From Bacillota bacterium (GTDB taxonomy: Bacteria > Bacillota > Clostridia > Acetivibrionales > DTU013), in NCBI GenBank assembly GCA_023412915.1, contig JAEZRE010000004.1, positions 124,001 through 188,000 on the forward strand: 64,000 nucleotides of DNA. The letters run 5' to 3'. Both the position numbers and the translations under genes were made by a program. Under the pieces are notes generated by a model, which saw only the letters and a program-made list of their open reading frames with translations, did not search any database and had not been told where the DNA came from. Shown piece after piece: positions 8,252 through 16,977 of the stretch. Positions within the stretch are counted from its first letter, which is position 1. Every line of letters begins with the position of its first letter.

Positions 8252-10528
8252 ATGGGAAAGATAATTGTTCTCGATGAGAATACCGCCAACAAGATCGCAG
8301 CCGGCGAGGTCATAGAAAAGCCGGCTTCCGTTATAAAGGAACTGGTAGAGAATTCAATAGACGCCGGCGCCGCGAATATAAGCGTTGAAATCCGGAACGG
8401 CGGTATTTCATTCATACGTGTCACCGACAATGGCAGCGGCCTCGAGGAGGATGACGTCGAGATCGCCTTTGAAAGGCATGCCACAAGTAAAATCAGAAGG
8501 GCCGACGACCTGGAATCCATAAAGAGCATGGGCTTCAGGGGAGAGGCGCTGGCAAGCATCGCGGCGGTTTCCGACGTTCAGCTTACGACAAGGGTCAAGG
8601 ATGCCGTACAGGGGGTTTCCATAGATGTAAGGGGCGGCGCCGTTATCGGGCTGAAACCCGCCGGCTGCCCTACCGGTACGTCTATTACAGTGAAGGAACT
8701 GTTTTTCAACACTCCGGCCAGATATAAATTCCTTAAGAAGGATTCGACGGAAGCAGCCTATATAGCAGATATCATGAGCAGGATAGCGCTGGGCTACCCG
8801 GATATTTCCTTCAAGCTTACGAGCAACGGTACCGCAGTGCTTCACACGCCCGGCAATGGAGATCTGAAGAGCGTGATTTTCAGCATATACGGTTCTGAGA
8901 CCTCGAAACACCTTCTCAAGGTCGATCACAAGGATGAACATGTCAGAATAACCGGTTACGTCGGAGGGGCGGAGATGGCGCGCTCGAACCGCAGCCAGCA
9001 GTTATTCTACATAAACGGCAGGACAATAAGGAGCAAGACGATAACCTCGGCGTTGGATGCAGCTTATGCGACATATTTGATGAAAAACAAATATGCCTTC
9101 GCGGTGCTGGACATACGCATAAATCCGGCGTCGGTAGACGTAAATGTGCATCCCTCCAAGATGGAGGTCAAATTCTCCAGTGAACAGGATATTTACAGGG
9201 CGGTATACCATGCCGTCAACGGCGCGCTGCTTTCACAATCCTCGGTAAGGACGCTGCCCTCCTCTCTCAGGAGGACTGCAGGGCAGGAAACGTCTGTAAC
9301 TGCTGCAAGACCCGGGAGCGCCGGAAAGTCGGCATACCACCTGAACGATGAACTAAAGGGCAGTCCGGCATACTCTCAGCAGGATTTCGAGTGGGTGCGA
9401 AGGGAACTGGAGCGCAAGAGAACGGAAGCTGTTTCAGGCAGCCAGGGCAAGGAAGTGAACAGAACTCCGGTAAATGAAGGCCGGGATTTGGCGGGCAGTC
9501 AGGAAACCGGTTTAGACAGCGCTCAGGAAAGTGAAGGACAGGGTTTGTCCGATGCTTCGGGAAACAATTTAAACATCGCTCCGGAAAATCAAGGCCGGAA
9601 TTTTGCCGGCAATCATGGAAGTGAAGGCCGGACCTTGTCAGGTGACCCCGGGAAAGGAGGCCGATATCCGGACGGCAGCGCCCAAACTGAAACAGGACCA
9701 AAAACTGAACGGGATATCGAAGGTAACGGAGAAGCGGTCCGAAAGACAGCGGTTCTGAAAACGACAGACTGGAAATCGGAGGAACAAGCGACAGACGATA
9801 CGAAGGCGGGTCGGTCTCAGGAGAGTTACACCTTTGATGAAGACAAAACTCCGCTTGTGGCCGAGGCCGGGTTTCCCGATGCTTTTCAGGCAGCTTCCGC
9901 CTTTACTGGTAAGCCGGCTGAAAGAACCAACCACACCAATCTTGATATTTTCAGTAATGCAAGAGTGATCGGTCAGGTATTCTCCACATACATAATACTC
10001 GAGGGAACGGATGAGCTTTTTCTGCTCGATCAGCATGCCGCGCACGAACGCATACGGTATGAGGAATTGAAGAAAGCCTGGTCGAATAACGAACAGTTTT
10101 CACAGCTGCTTCTTTCAGTAATCAATATCGAACTGTCCGCCGTCGAGTATCAGTTCGCCGTTTCGGAAATACCTTTCTTTACCAGGCTCGGCTTTACGTA
10201 CGAAAGCTTTGGCAGCAATTCGATAATATTGCGTTCTGTTCCGTTCATGGACCAAAGAGTCAACATTACAGAGCTGTTTATAGAAATACTGGATTTCGTG
10301 ATGAACGGGAGCAACCCGGATAAAAGCCTGACAGCCGACGAAGCGCTGTACAGGATGGCCTGCAAATCGGCAGTCAAAGCGAATAAGAAGCTTGACGTGA
10401 AGGAAATAGACGCATTACTTGAAAGGCTTGCGAGTCTTGAGAACCCCTTTACCTGTCCACACGGGCGTCCCGCAATACTGCGCCTCAGAAGGTATGAACT
10501 GGAAAAATTATTCAAAAGGATAGTATAA
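8252..10528 (+). CDS. mutL: DNA mismatch repair protein MutL with long repetitive linker
   Basis: A GHKL ATPase that couples MutS to strand incision. N-terminal motifs are intact (NSIDAGA, DNGSGL, FRGEALASI). The C-terminal domain has the endonuclease metal motif DQHAAHERIRYEE near residue 593, ACKSAVKAN and CPHGRP near 735, so this is the nicking type found in bacteria without MutH. QLLLSV may be the clamp-binding segment. At 758 residues it is longer than usual because residues about 350-560 form a Gly/Glu/Asn/Ser-rich linker built from imperfect repeats (EGRDLAG, EGQGLSD, QGRNFAG, EGRTLSG). The ATG at 8252 fits the GAGGAAGG site upstream better than the in-frame TTG at 8246. Confidence 0.96.
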   Translation: MGKIIVLDENTANKIAAGEVIEKPASVIKELVENSIDAGAANISVEIRNGGISFIRVTDNGSGLEEDDVEIAFERHATSKIRRADDLESIKSMGFRGEALASIAAVSDVQLTTRVKDAVQGVSIDVRGGAVIGLKPAGCPTGTSITVKELFFNTPARYKFLKKDSTEAAYIADIMSRIALGYPDISFKLTSNGTAVLHTPGNGDLKSVIFSIYGSETSKHLLKVDHKDEHVRITGYVGGAEMARSNRSQQLFYINGRTIRSKTITSALDAAYATYLMKNKYAFAVLDIRINPASVDVNVHPSKMEVKFSSEQDIYRAVYHAVNGALLSQSSVRTLPSSLRRTAGQETSVTAARPGSAGKSAYHLNDELKGSPAYSQQDFEWVRRELERKRTEAVSGSQGKEVNRTPVNEGRDLAGSQETGLDSAQESEGQGLSDASGNNLNIAPENQGRNFAGNHGSEGRTLSGDPGKGGRYPDGSAQTETGPKTERDIEGNGEAVRKTAVLKTTDWKSEEQATDDTKAGRSQESYTFDEDKTPLVAEAGFPDAFQAASAFTGKPAERTNHTNLDIFSNARVIGQVFSTYIILEGTDELFLLDQHAAHERIRYEELKKAWSNNEQFSQLLLSVINIELSAVEYQFAVSEIPFFTRLGFTYESFGSNSIILRSVPFMDQRVNITELFIEILDFVMNGSNPDKSLTADEALYRMACKSAVKANKKLDVKEIDALLERLASLENPFTCPHGRPAILRLRRYELEKLFKRIV

Positions 10529-10582
10529 ATATATTACCACTGGGTACAATTGGTAAATAGGAAGGGGGCAGAAATTGATTAA

Positions 10583-11527
10583 ATGGAGCCTGTAATAGTA
10601 ATAGCAGGCCCGACAGCATCCGGAAAGACAAAGTTGTCGATCGAGCTTGCCAAAAGGATCGGAGGAAGCATAGTTTCCGCGGATTCGATGCAGATCTACC
10701 GGCATATGAACATAGGCACTGCAAAACCGGACGCAAATGAAATGTCGGGAATCAGGCATTATATGCTGGACGAAGTCGAGCCAGACGAGAATTTCAGCGT
10801 TGCAAGATATCGTGAATGTGCGCTCGGTTATATTTCCGGAATATTGAACGAAGGGAAGCGCCCTATTGTTGCCGGCGGAACAGGTCTTTACATCAATTCC
10901 CTGATCTATAACATTAATTTTTCAGAGACGATCTGCGATGAGGACTTGAGGGAAGCGCTCAGGAACGAGGCACAGGAAAAGGGTAACAGGTCTATTTATG
11001 AGAAGCTTTTGAGGATAGATCCCGAGGCGGCTTCACGTATCCATGAAAACGATACAAAAAGGATAATCAGGGCGATCGAAGTCTACGAGCATACTAAGAA
11101 AACGATTACCGAGCATGTAAAGGAATCCAGGCAGGAGCCGCCGCCGTACAGGTACATAATATTCGGTCTCGATTGGGATAGGGAAAAGCTGTACGCGAGG
11201 ATAGAAAAACGGATAGACAAAATGTTCGAGGACGGTCTGGTGGATGAAGTAAAAAGACTCGCGGACATGGGTTTCGACAAAGGCGGCACGGCAATGCAGG
11301 GAATAGGTTACAAGGAGGTCCTGGATTATCTTAAAGGAAATAGCACCCTTGAAGAGACGGTATATATTCTCAAGCGCGATACACGACACTACGCCAAACG
11401 CCAGATGACGTGGTTCCGCAGGATCGAAGGGATCAACTGGCTCAAAGCGGATGAGAACATCGATTTTGGGGAGTTGTCCGAAAAAATTATTCGAGAGTGT
11501 ATTGCAACATATGGAATAATCTTGTAA
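10583..11527 (+). CDS. miaA: tRNA dimethylallyltransferase MiaA
   Basis: Transfers the dimethylallyl group of DMAPP to A37 of tRNA, giving the i6A that MiaB then methylthiolates. The N-terminal P-loop is GPTASGKT, followed by the DSMQIYRHMNIGTAKP signature that binds substrate phosphate and tRNA; the family insertion domain and the C-terminal DTRHYAKRQMTWFRR block are present. Length, 314 residues, is normal. The ATG at 10583 is the first in-frame start, although the GGGGG upstream is about 14 bases away, further than ideal. Position between mutL and hfq is conserved in many bacteria. Confidence 0.97.
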   Translation: MEPVIVIAGPTASGKTKLSIELAKRIGGSIVSADSMQIYRHMNIGTAKPDANEMSGIRHYMLDEVEPDENFSVARYRECALGYISGILNEGKRPIVAGGTGLYINSLIYNINFSETICDEDLREALRNEAQEKGNRSIYEKLLRIDPEAASRIHENDTKRIIRAIEVYEHTKKTITEHVKESRQEPPPYRYIIFGLDWDREKLYARIEKRIDKMFEDGLVDEVKRLADMGFDKGGTAMQGIGYKEVLDYLKGNSTLEETVYILKRDTRHYAKRQMTWFRRIEGINWLKADENIDFGELSEKIIRECIATYGIIL

Positions 11528-11586
11528 AATTAAACTGATTCTTAATTTACTCAAATTGAGAAGAATACTTTAAGGAGGATTATCAA

Positions 11587-11829
11587 GTGAACAAGGCTAA
11601 TATCAATTTGCAGGATGTATTTTTGAACCAGGTGAGGAAGGAACATATTGCGGTCACTATTTACCTTACCAATGGTTTTCAACTTAAAGGAATGGTAAAG
11701 GGATTTGATAATTTTACTGTTGTACTGGACACGGACGGTAAGCAGCAGTTGGTATATAAACACGCGATCTCGACCATAAGCCCTATGAAAGTGGTTAATT
11801 TCATTTTCAACGACAGCGCAAAGGAATAA
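11587..11829 (+). CDS. hfq: RNA chaperone Hfq
   Basis: An 80-residue Sm-like protein that forms a hexameric ring and binds small RNAs and A-rich mRNA segments. The Sm1 region ([20 protein letters not shown]) and the Sm2 hallmark YKHAIST are both present. The start is GTG with a near-perfect AGGAGG 8 bases upstream. The gene follows miaA by 60 bp, as in enterics and many Clostridia, and ends at a hairpin shared with convergent lexA. Confidence 0.97.
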   Translation: MNKANINLQDVFLNQVRKEHIAVTIYLTNGFQLKGMVKGFDNFTVVLDTDGKQQLVYKHAISTISPMKVVNFIFNDSAKE

Positions 11830-11860
11830 GAGATAACATAATAACCGAGCAAAAAAAAGA

Positions 11861-11890
11861 AACTTAGGAAGCAGCAGCATCCTGAGTTTT
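11861..11890. terminator. Bidirectional terminator between hfq and lexA
   Basis: A stem AACTTAGGA / TCCTGAGTT with one G-T pair, flanked by an A-run on the left and a T-run on the right, so it can stop hfq on the plus strand and lexA on the minus strand. Confidence 0.8.
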
Positions 11891-11920
11891 TTGAATGGGA
11901 AAATTTTTTAAGCGAGTATG

Positions 11921-12571
11921 TTACATCTTCCTGAAAACGCCTATGACTCTGCCGAGGATCGTAAGATTTTCGCGTACGATTATCGGATCCATGTATTGGT
12001 TCTGAGGCTGAAGCCTGACATAACCCTTTTCCTTGTAAAAAGTTTTGACAGTTGCTTCGTCATTGATCATAGCCACTACGATATCACCGTTATTAGCGGT
12101 CGACTGCTGCCTGACCAGCACCATGTCCTTATCCAGTATCCCTGCCTCCACCATGCTGTCCCCCTGGACCTTCAGCATGAAAGCGGTTGAATTCTGAACG
12201 AAATCAACGGGAAGAGGAAACGTGTCTTCAATATTTTCAACCGCCAAAATGGGCTGTCCGGCTGTGACCTTGCCCACGATCGGTATATCTACGAGTTCTT
12301 TCCTTGAATAATAATCCTTGGGTTCACTATGCTCCCTGATATAGGTTTTCTTGTTGCTGCCTATGACCCTGAGGGCTCTGGGCTTTGTGGGATCCTTAAG
12401 TATGAGCCCGCTTTTTTCCAATTTTTCGAGGTAACCATGAACGGTAGAGGTGGATTTGAAACCTACAGCGCTGCATATTTCACGTACAGACGGCGGATAG
12501 CCCTTTTCTTCGACCTGGCTGTTCACAAAATCAAGAATTTGCTGCTGTTTATCATTAAGCTTCTTGTTCAT
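11921..12571 (-). CDS. lexA: SOS repressor LexA
   Basis: A 216-residue repressor and self-cleaving serine protease. The winged-helix DNA-binding domain covers residues 1-70. The autocleavage site is Ala104-Gly105 (VTAGQP) and the catalytic dyad is Ser139 (QGDSM) and Lys176 (ATVKTFYK). All are in place, so RecA-stimulated cleavage should work. Its own promoter carries a near-consensus SOS box, and the divergent neighbour has two perfect boxes. The ATG start at 12571 is preceded by AAGGGG. Confidence 0.98.
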   Translation of the reverse strand: MNKKLNDKQQQILDFVNSQVEEKGYPPSVREICSAVGFKSTSTVHGYLEKLEKSGLILKDPTKPRALRVIGSNKKTYIREHSEPKDYYSRKELVDIPIVGKVTAGQPILAVENIEDTFPLPVDFVQNSTAFMLKVQGDSMVEAGILDKDMVLVRQQSTANNGDIVVAMINDEATVKTFYKEKGYVRLQPQNQYMDPIIVRENLTILGRVIGVFRKM

Positions 12572-12622
12572 TCGCTACACCCCTTTGTAAAACTGGAACT
12601 TCTAATAATTTTTGCTAAATTC

Positions 12623-12661
12623 ATTATATTAAATAAACCTCTAAAAGTCAAACAAATGTTC
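12623..12661 (-). promoter_or_regulatory. lexA promoter with overlapping SOS box
   Basis: On the minus strand TTGACT (12651-12646) and TATAAT (12628-12623) are separated by 17 bp. GAACATTTGTTT (12661-12650) overlaps the -35 and differs from the Gram-positive SOS consensus GAAC-N4-GTTC at one base, as expected for autoregulation. Confidence 0.85.
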
Positions 12662-12670
12662 GAAAATGTG

Positions 12671-12719
12671 TTGACAAGGGAACACCTGTTCGACTATAAT
12701 GAATACAGAACAAGTGTTC
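12671..12719 (+). promoter_or_regulatory. Consensus promoter with two perfect SOS boxes for the yneA-like gene
   Basis: TTGACA (12671-12676) and TATAAT (12695-12700) are 18 bp apart. One perfect SOS box, GAACACCTGTTC (12680-12691), fills the spacer; a second, GAACAAGTGTTC (12708-12719), covers the expected transcription start. LexA bound at both would block polymerase fully. Confidence 0.93.
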
Positions 12720-12735
12720 TGCAGGAGGTTGTATT

Positions 12736-13020
12736 ATGAACAGGAAATACAAACTGGTAAATCGCAGAAGATTCTACATATTCATAATGACGCTCACTAT
12801 TATCGTAACTTCACTCACGTTTGCAGCTACCGTACAGGGAGCCGATACTGGAGATTCGTACCAGACGGTTGTTGTGGAACAGGGAGATACGCTTTGGGAT
12901 ATTGCAGGTGAATACAACAACGGACATGATCTTCGCGCTTATATAAATGAAGTCAAAAAAGCGAACAATATCGAGGGCAGCGCAATATTTGCGGGTGACG
13001 TTCTGAAAATGCCTGTTTGA
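12736..13020 (+). CDS. yneA: YneA-like SOS cell-division suppressor (LysM)
   Basis: A 94-residue protein with a basic N-terminus, one membrane segment (residues about 13-34) and a C-terminal LysM domain (VVVEQGDTLWDIA to VLKMPV) that should bind peptidoglycan outside the membrane. It is transcribed divergently from lexA under two perfect SOS boxes, the arrangement and domain plan of Bacillus YneA, which delays division during DNA damage. Sequence identity to YneA cannot be measured here, so the function rests on architecture, context and regulation. AGGAGG lies directly upstream of the ATG. Confidence 0.88.
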   Translation: MNRKYKLVNRRRFYIFIMTLTIIVTSLTFAATVQGADTGDSYQTVVVEQGDTLWDIAGEYNNGHDLRAYINEVKKANNIEGSAIFAGDVLKMPV

Positions 13021-13034
13021 ATAATTGTATAGAC

Positions 13035-14870
13035 CTATTTGGCGGTAGAACTCAATTTGCTTTCTATTTCGTCCAATCGCTTTTTAATATTTGCATTATT
13101 TGACTTGTTATTGACCTCGATATATTCCTTATAGTATTTTTGAGCATTATTATAGTCTTTCAAATCATAATATGTATCTGCAACGGCCTTAACGATAAAT
13201 GAACTGTGTTTATTGAATTCATAACCTTTCAGAAATGCCTGTAATGCATCGTCAGTTCTCCCAAGCTTTTGATAGGCTGAGCCTAGGTTGAATTCAGCAT
13301 ACTCTGATTTTGAATACATCAATGCCCTGTTCGCCTCGGTAATACAATCATCGTAATCCTTCTTCAAAAGGTAGACCTTTGAAAGGTTGGTATGGGCCGT
13401 GCTGTTTGCATTGTTCATGGCAATGGCTTTTTTATACTCTATTTCAGCAAGATCAAGATATTCCGTATTCATCTTTTTTTCATCATATGCGTTAAGGTAG
13501 CCTGTAGCCAGGGAATTATGGGCCCTGTCGCTTCCGGGGGCCTTTTTTACAGTATCACTCCAGAGGCGTATCGTAGTCCCGTATACGTAGTTTCTGCAGA
13601 TGGTGAGTCCTATATATACTGGTGTAAGGCATAAAAACATCGCCAGCAGCCACGCCACAGGGTTTTTCAGTATTGTCTTCCTGATTGGCAGGATGTGCCG
13701 GGATTTGTGCTTGCGTTCGTATGTTACCATGCCGATGAGAAACATTATAAAACCGGCGATAGGGAAATAAAGCCTGTGTTCGAAATATACATCCTTGATG
13801 GATATGAAGCTCGATTCAACGGCAAGACCCATAAAGAACCACATTATTCCGAATGAGACCAGGCGGTTCCTTTTCCATGTATATATTGAAAGGGCAGCTA
13901 TGAGTAAAAGGACGACCAGCGATATGTAGGATTGATTGTCCCAGAAAGTGACGGATATCGGATAATCGTTGCTATAGTCAAAAACCTGTCCCAGCGGTAC
14001 GAACAAGAGGCGTATATACAAAAGTATTACATTCAGCTGGGTGTAGAAGTATTGGAACCTGTCCATGGAAGTGCTGGCCTTGAAGCTCACATTCGGGTCG
14101 CTCTGACTATGTCCGTGAAACAGTAGATTTGTACCCGGTATTACAGGCACCGTTGCAAAAATCAAGAGAAAGATAAGAAGCCTTTTTTTCCAGGTAGTTT
14201 TTTCATCTTTAAGGAAAAACATCACTTCAATAAGCAGGAGAAGGAACGGTATAGTGATCGTATTTTCCTTTGTAAACATGGCAATTACGGTGAACAGTAT
14301 AGTCAGAAGTAAATGATACCATTTGTTCCTGACTCTATATTCGAGGAAAAATACTATGGCCAGCAGATAAAAAGTCGCTGCAAGCGATGCTGTCCTCTGA
14401 ATTATGTATGTTACGGCGTTTATCTGCAATGGATGGCTCACGAACAATATCGCGGCAAAGGTGGAAATAACGTTGGAATACCTTGAAATAAGCTTTCCTT
14501 TAAAATAGGGAAGAGCAAAAAGCTTTTTCAGGATTGTATAAAAAAGTATCCCGTTAAAAGCGTGAATAATAAGGTTGACCGCATGGTAACCGCCTTCGGC
14601 AGTTCCGTGTATGGCGTAATTTATCGATAGTGTGAAGTACAGTACGATTCTGTTGGAATAAAACTGCCACATACCGGCAAAATCGAAAAGCCTGTGTATG
14701 GAGTAATTATTTGAAATAGAACCGAAGTCGTCCAGAATAAACGGTACAAAGAAGCTGTCGCAGTATGCGATGCCCGCTGCAAGAATCACTGCGCCATAGA
14801 CAAATAATTCCCTCTGAAACAGCCTGTTCAGCCAATTCATTATTTTGATCGAAAGATAACCTGCCTTCAA
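13035..14870 (-). CDS. GT-C-type polytopic membrane protein with C-terminal TPR repeats
   Basis: A 611-residue protein. Residues 1-400 contain about ten hydrophobic segments; the first extracytoplasmic loop has FILDDFG (D47, D48), the acidic pair typical of GT-C glycosyltransferases that use lipid-linked sugars. Residues about 435-600 are tetratricopeptide repeats (DLAEIEYKKAIAMN, SEYAEFNLGSAYQKLG). The plan resembles TMTC/DUF1736 proteins, some of which are protein O-mannosyltransferases. The TTG start abuts the stop of the upstream SLH-GH18 gene (TAG then TTG, no gap) and GGAG lies 9 bases before it, so the two are translationally linked. Substrate and sugar are unknown; surface-protein glycosylation is an inference. 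Confidence 0.75.
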   Translation of the reverse strand: MKAGYLSIKIMNWLNRLFQRELFVYGAVILAAGIAYCDSFFVPFILDDFGSISNNYSIHRLFDFAGMWQFYSNRIVLYFTLSINYAIHGTAEGGYHAVNLIIHAFNGILFYTILKKLFALPYFKGKLISRYSNVISTFAAILFVSHPLQINAVTYIIQRTASLAATFYLLAIVFFLEYRVRNKWYHLLLTILFTVIAMFTKENTITIPFLLLLIEVMFFLKDEKTTWKKRLLIFLLIFATVPVIPGTNLLFHGHSQSDPNVSFKASTSMDRFQYFYTQLNVILLYIRLLFVPLGQVFDYSNDYPISVTFWDNQSYISLVVLLLIAALSIYTWKRNRLVSFGIMWFFMGLAVESSFISIKDVYFEHRLYFPIAGFIMFLIGMVTYERKHKSRHILPIRKTILKNPVAWLLAMFLCLTPVYIGLTICRNYVYGTTIRLWSDTVKKAPGSDRAHNSLATGYLNAYDEKKMNTEYLDLAEIEYKKAIAMNNANSTAHTNLSKVYLLKKDYDDCITEANRALMYSKSEYAEFNLGSAYQKLGRTDDALQAFLKGYEFNKHSSFIVKAVADTYYDLKDYNNAQKYYKEYIEVNNKSNNANIKKRLDEIESKLSSTAK

Positions 14871-16658
14871 CTAATCTTTCTCCATTTCACCAAGTATACT
14901 TTGCCAAACATCCATATCAAAGTCTTTACCATTATCGGGTTTGTAATCCGGTATTGTGCCGAGCCGCCATAAAGAAACTCCCTGGATGCCGAAAAGCTTG
15001 GCGAGTTCGACCTTCTGCATCACGCTTTCGGAATTTTCATACCATACCGTGTTTTCATAGCCCGTTTTTGTATCGATATATTTAATATACGGATTTTCAT
15101 AATCCTTTGCATAAAGGTATGTAATTTTTTCATTTGTATTCAATAAATCTATGAAGTTCTGAAGGTTGAAGGTTTGCGGTACCGAATTTACCGTCCTACC
15201 GTTCTGTCTCTGCCAGACGGTCCAATCGAAGGATACCTGTAGCATTATCTTGCTTTTGTCCCGAATGCCGGTATTGGGATCGGTTATCTTTTCCAGCGCG
15301 AAGTATATATTTTCGATAGGCGTAAGAGGGGTTATATTGAAGCCCTTGGCCATGTCGGCCGACGAAAGTTTTTTGGCATCGTAATCATGCGCCATGAGGA
15401 TGACTTTATCGGCGTATGTTCCGATTGTCCTGTAGTCATAACCGTCGAAGCAGGATGCGCTGAACTTTTTGTTGATCAGCGGCTGGACAGCGACATAGAG
15501 CTTTTTACCATTCTTATCGAGCTCGGCTTTAAGGTTTTTCAGGAACTCATTGAAGGCTTTTTTCATAGCATCGCCTTTTAGTCCCTCAAAATCGATCACT
15601 ACGCCGTCAAAGCCTCCAGTTTCATCATTCCGTGACAGTTCATTGACTGAAGCTGAAATTTCGAAAATTGTAGAACTACTCTGTTGGGCATTCGTGAGAA
15701 CATATTCAGGAATGCCTATTTTATCGCCGGTTACGGGGTCGGTCATTTTTGAATCCTGCGTAGCGTTGACCATAAGCAGTGACGTCACCCCAGCTTCTTT
15801 GGCAGTCGTAAGACGTTGCGTAAAGCCCTCGGGCAGGTAATAGTCGTTATACCCCAAAGCCTTGTTCGAGGTGTTTACTACCACTTGTTTCTTTTCAGGA
15901 TCGAAACTCAGTTTGCACCAGCCAAAGCCTACCGATGAAAGCTCTGATAGCTTGTCCTGCTGGGAAGAGGAACTGATGGCATAGAAAGCATTAAGATCCT
16001 TTAAGGGTCTGAGACGCGCATCATACATCCTTATCAGCATTTGCGCCGCCTGTTCCTTCAAAAGCTTACCCGAAGGATTCAAATAATTAGTCGGGTCGAT
16101 TAAACCGAAATCACGGGCCATCGTTATATAACCCAAATTGGTCTTTACATCCTTGTACGGGGTGCCGAGGTAGGAAAGCTTTCCGGCAAGACTTCCCCAG
16201 CCAAGTGAATTCACCAACATGACAGTCGCTTCTTCACGCGTTATCGGATCGGACGGTCTAACACGTGCAGCGTTTTTAGTTATGACGCCCTTTGCCAATG
16301 CTGTTTCTATTGGAAGGTACCAGGATTTCTTGGTATCCTGGTTGTCTTTGAACGAGCCTTTTTGGGGGCTTGCCTCTTTCCAGTCCATAAGCTTGACCAG
16401 CAGGGTCAGAAATTCGCCCCTTGTAATGGTCTTTCCGTAGCCGAAACGATTGCTTCCTATTCCATCAGTTATGCCAAGGCTTCTAAGCTCGGCTATATCC
16501 CTGAGATAAGGACTGTTTGCCGGAACATCCGAAAAAGGCTGGTCTGAAGAAACAGGAACACTCTGTGCCAGATATGCCGAGTATGTCGACGCAGATAAAC
16601 CGAAAATAAAGACAAACAAAACAAAACAGCAGATAACGCTTATATATTTTTTTAGCAT
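14871..16658 (-). CDS. SLH-domain glycoside hydrolase family 18 protein
   Basis: A 595-residue exported protein: signal peptide (residues 1-27), three SLH repeats (about 38-220) that would anchor it to pyruvylated secondary wall polymer, then a GH18 TIM barrel. The catalytic strand reads DGVVIDFEG with the acid at about Glu358, matching the DxxDxDxE pattern reduced to the form seen in YaaH/spore-lytic relatives. Later barrel pieces (VILMAHDYDAK, GVSLWRLGTIPDY) fit GH18. Likely action is on GlcNAc-containing wall or S-layer-associated polymer. It heads a two-gene unit with the GT-C/TPR gene. Catalytic competence is likely but not proven. Confidence 0.88.
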   Translation of the reverse strand: MLKKYISVICCFVLFVFIFGLSASTYSAYLAQSVPVSSDQPFSDVPANSPYLRDIAELRSLGITDGIGSNRFGYGKTITRGEFLTLLVKLMDWKEASPQKGSFKDNQDTKKSWYLPIETALAKGVITKNAARVRPSDPITREEATVMLVNSLGWGSLAGKLSYLGTPYKDVKTNLGYITMARDFGLIDPTNYLNPSGKLLKEQAAQMLIRMYDARLRPLKDLNAFYAISSSSQQDKLSELSSVGFGWCKLSFDPEKKQVVVNTSNKALGYNDYYLPEGFTQRLTTAKEAGVTSLLMVNATQDSKMTDPVTGDKIGIPEYVLTNAQQSSSTIFEISASVNELSRNDETGGFDGVVIDFEGLKGDAMKKAFNEFLKNLKAELDKNGKKLYVAVQPLINKKFSASCFDGYDYRTIGTYADKVILMAHDYDAKKLSSADMAKGFNITPLTPIENIYFALEKITDPNTGIRDKSKIMLQVSFDWTVWQRQNGRTVNSVPQTFNLQNFIDLLNTNEKITYLYAKDYENPYIKYIDTKTGYENTVWYENSESVMQKVELAKLFGIQGVSLWRLGTIPDYKPDNGKDFDMDVWQSILGEMEKD

Positions 16659-16756
16659 TTTTTATCCTCACGTAAAATAATTTCATTACATTACATAATT
16701 CATCATAATTCTACCATATTGAAATGAATAACTGCAACAGTAGAGGGGGAATATGG

Positions 16757-16888
16757 TATAATAGCCTTACGATGTAAGGCTATTATACGCCTCCGTCGGA
16801 ATTTACGCGCCGCCGATAATTTACCTTGAATATTTTGGCGGCAAAACGGCGATGCGCAATTATACCATGATAAATCATGGTATAATAT
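16757..16888. repeat. Structured intergenic element, copy B
   Basis: This copy lies between the divergent SLH-GH18 gene and the cysteine desulfurase. The left stem is TATAATAGCCTTA (16757-16769) against TAAGGCTATTATA (16775-16787), 13 bp with a 5-base loop. The centre again has CGCCGCCGATAATTT and AAAACGGCGATGCGCAAT. The right stem is TTATACCATG (16860-16869) against CATGGTATAA (16876-16885). Compared with copy A at 3327-3468, the stem bases have changed while pairing is kept. Confidence 0.78.
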
Positions 16889-16977
16889 CATGTAATGCTC
16901 AGTGCAGACGACGAGCTGCCCGGTACCTCCGCCTGAAGGAAGCCGGGCCGATAATGATCGGAGCGAAGGTAAATCAA

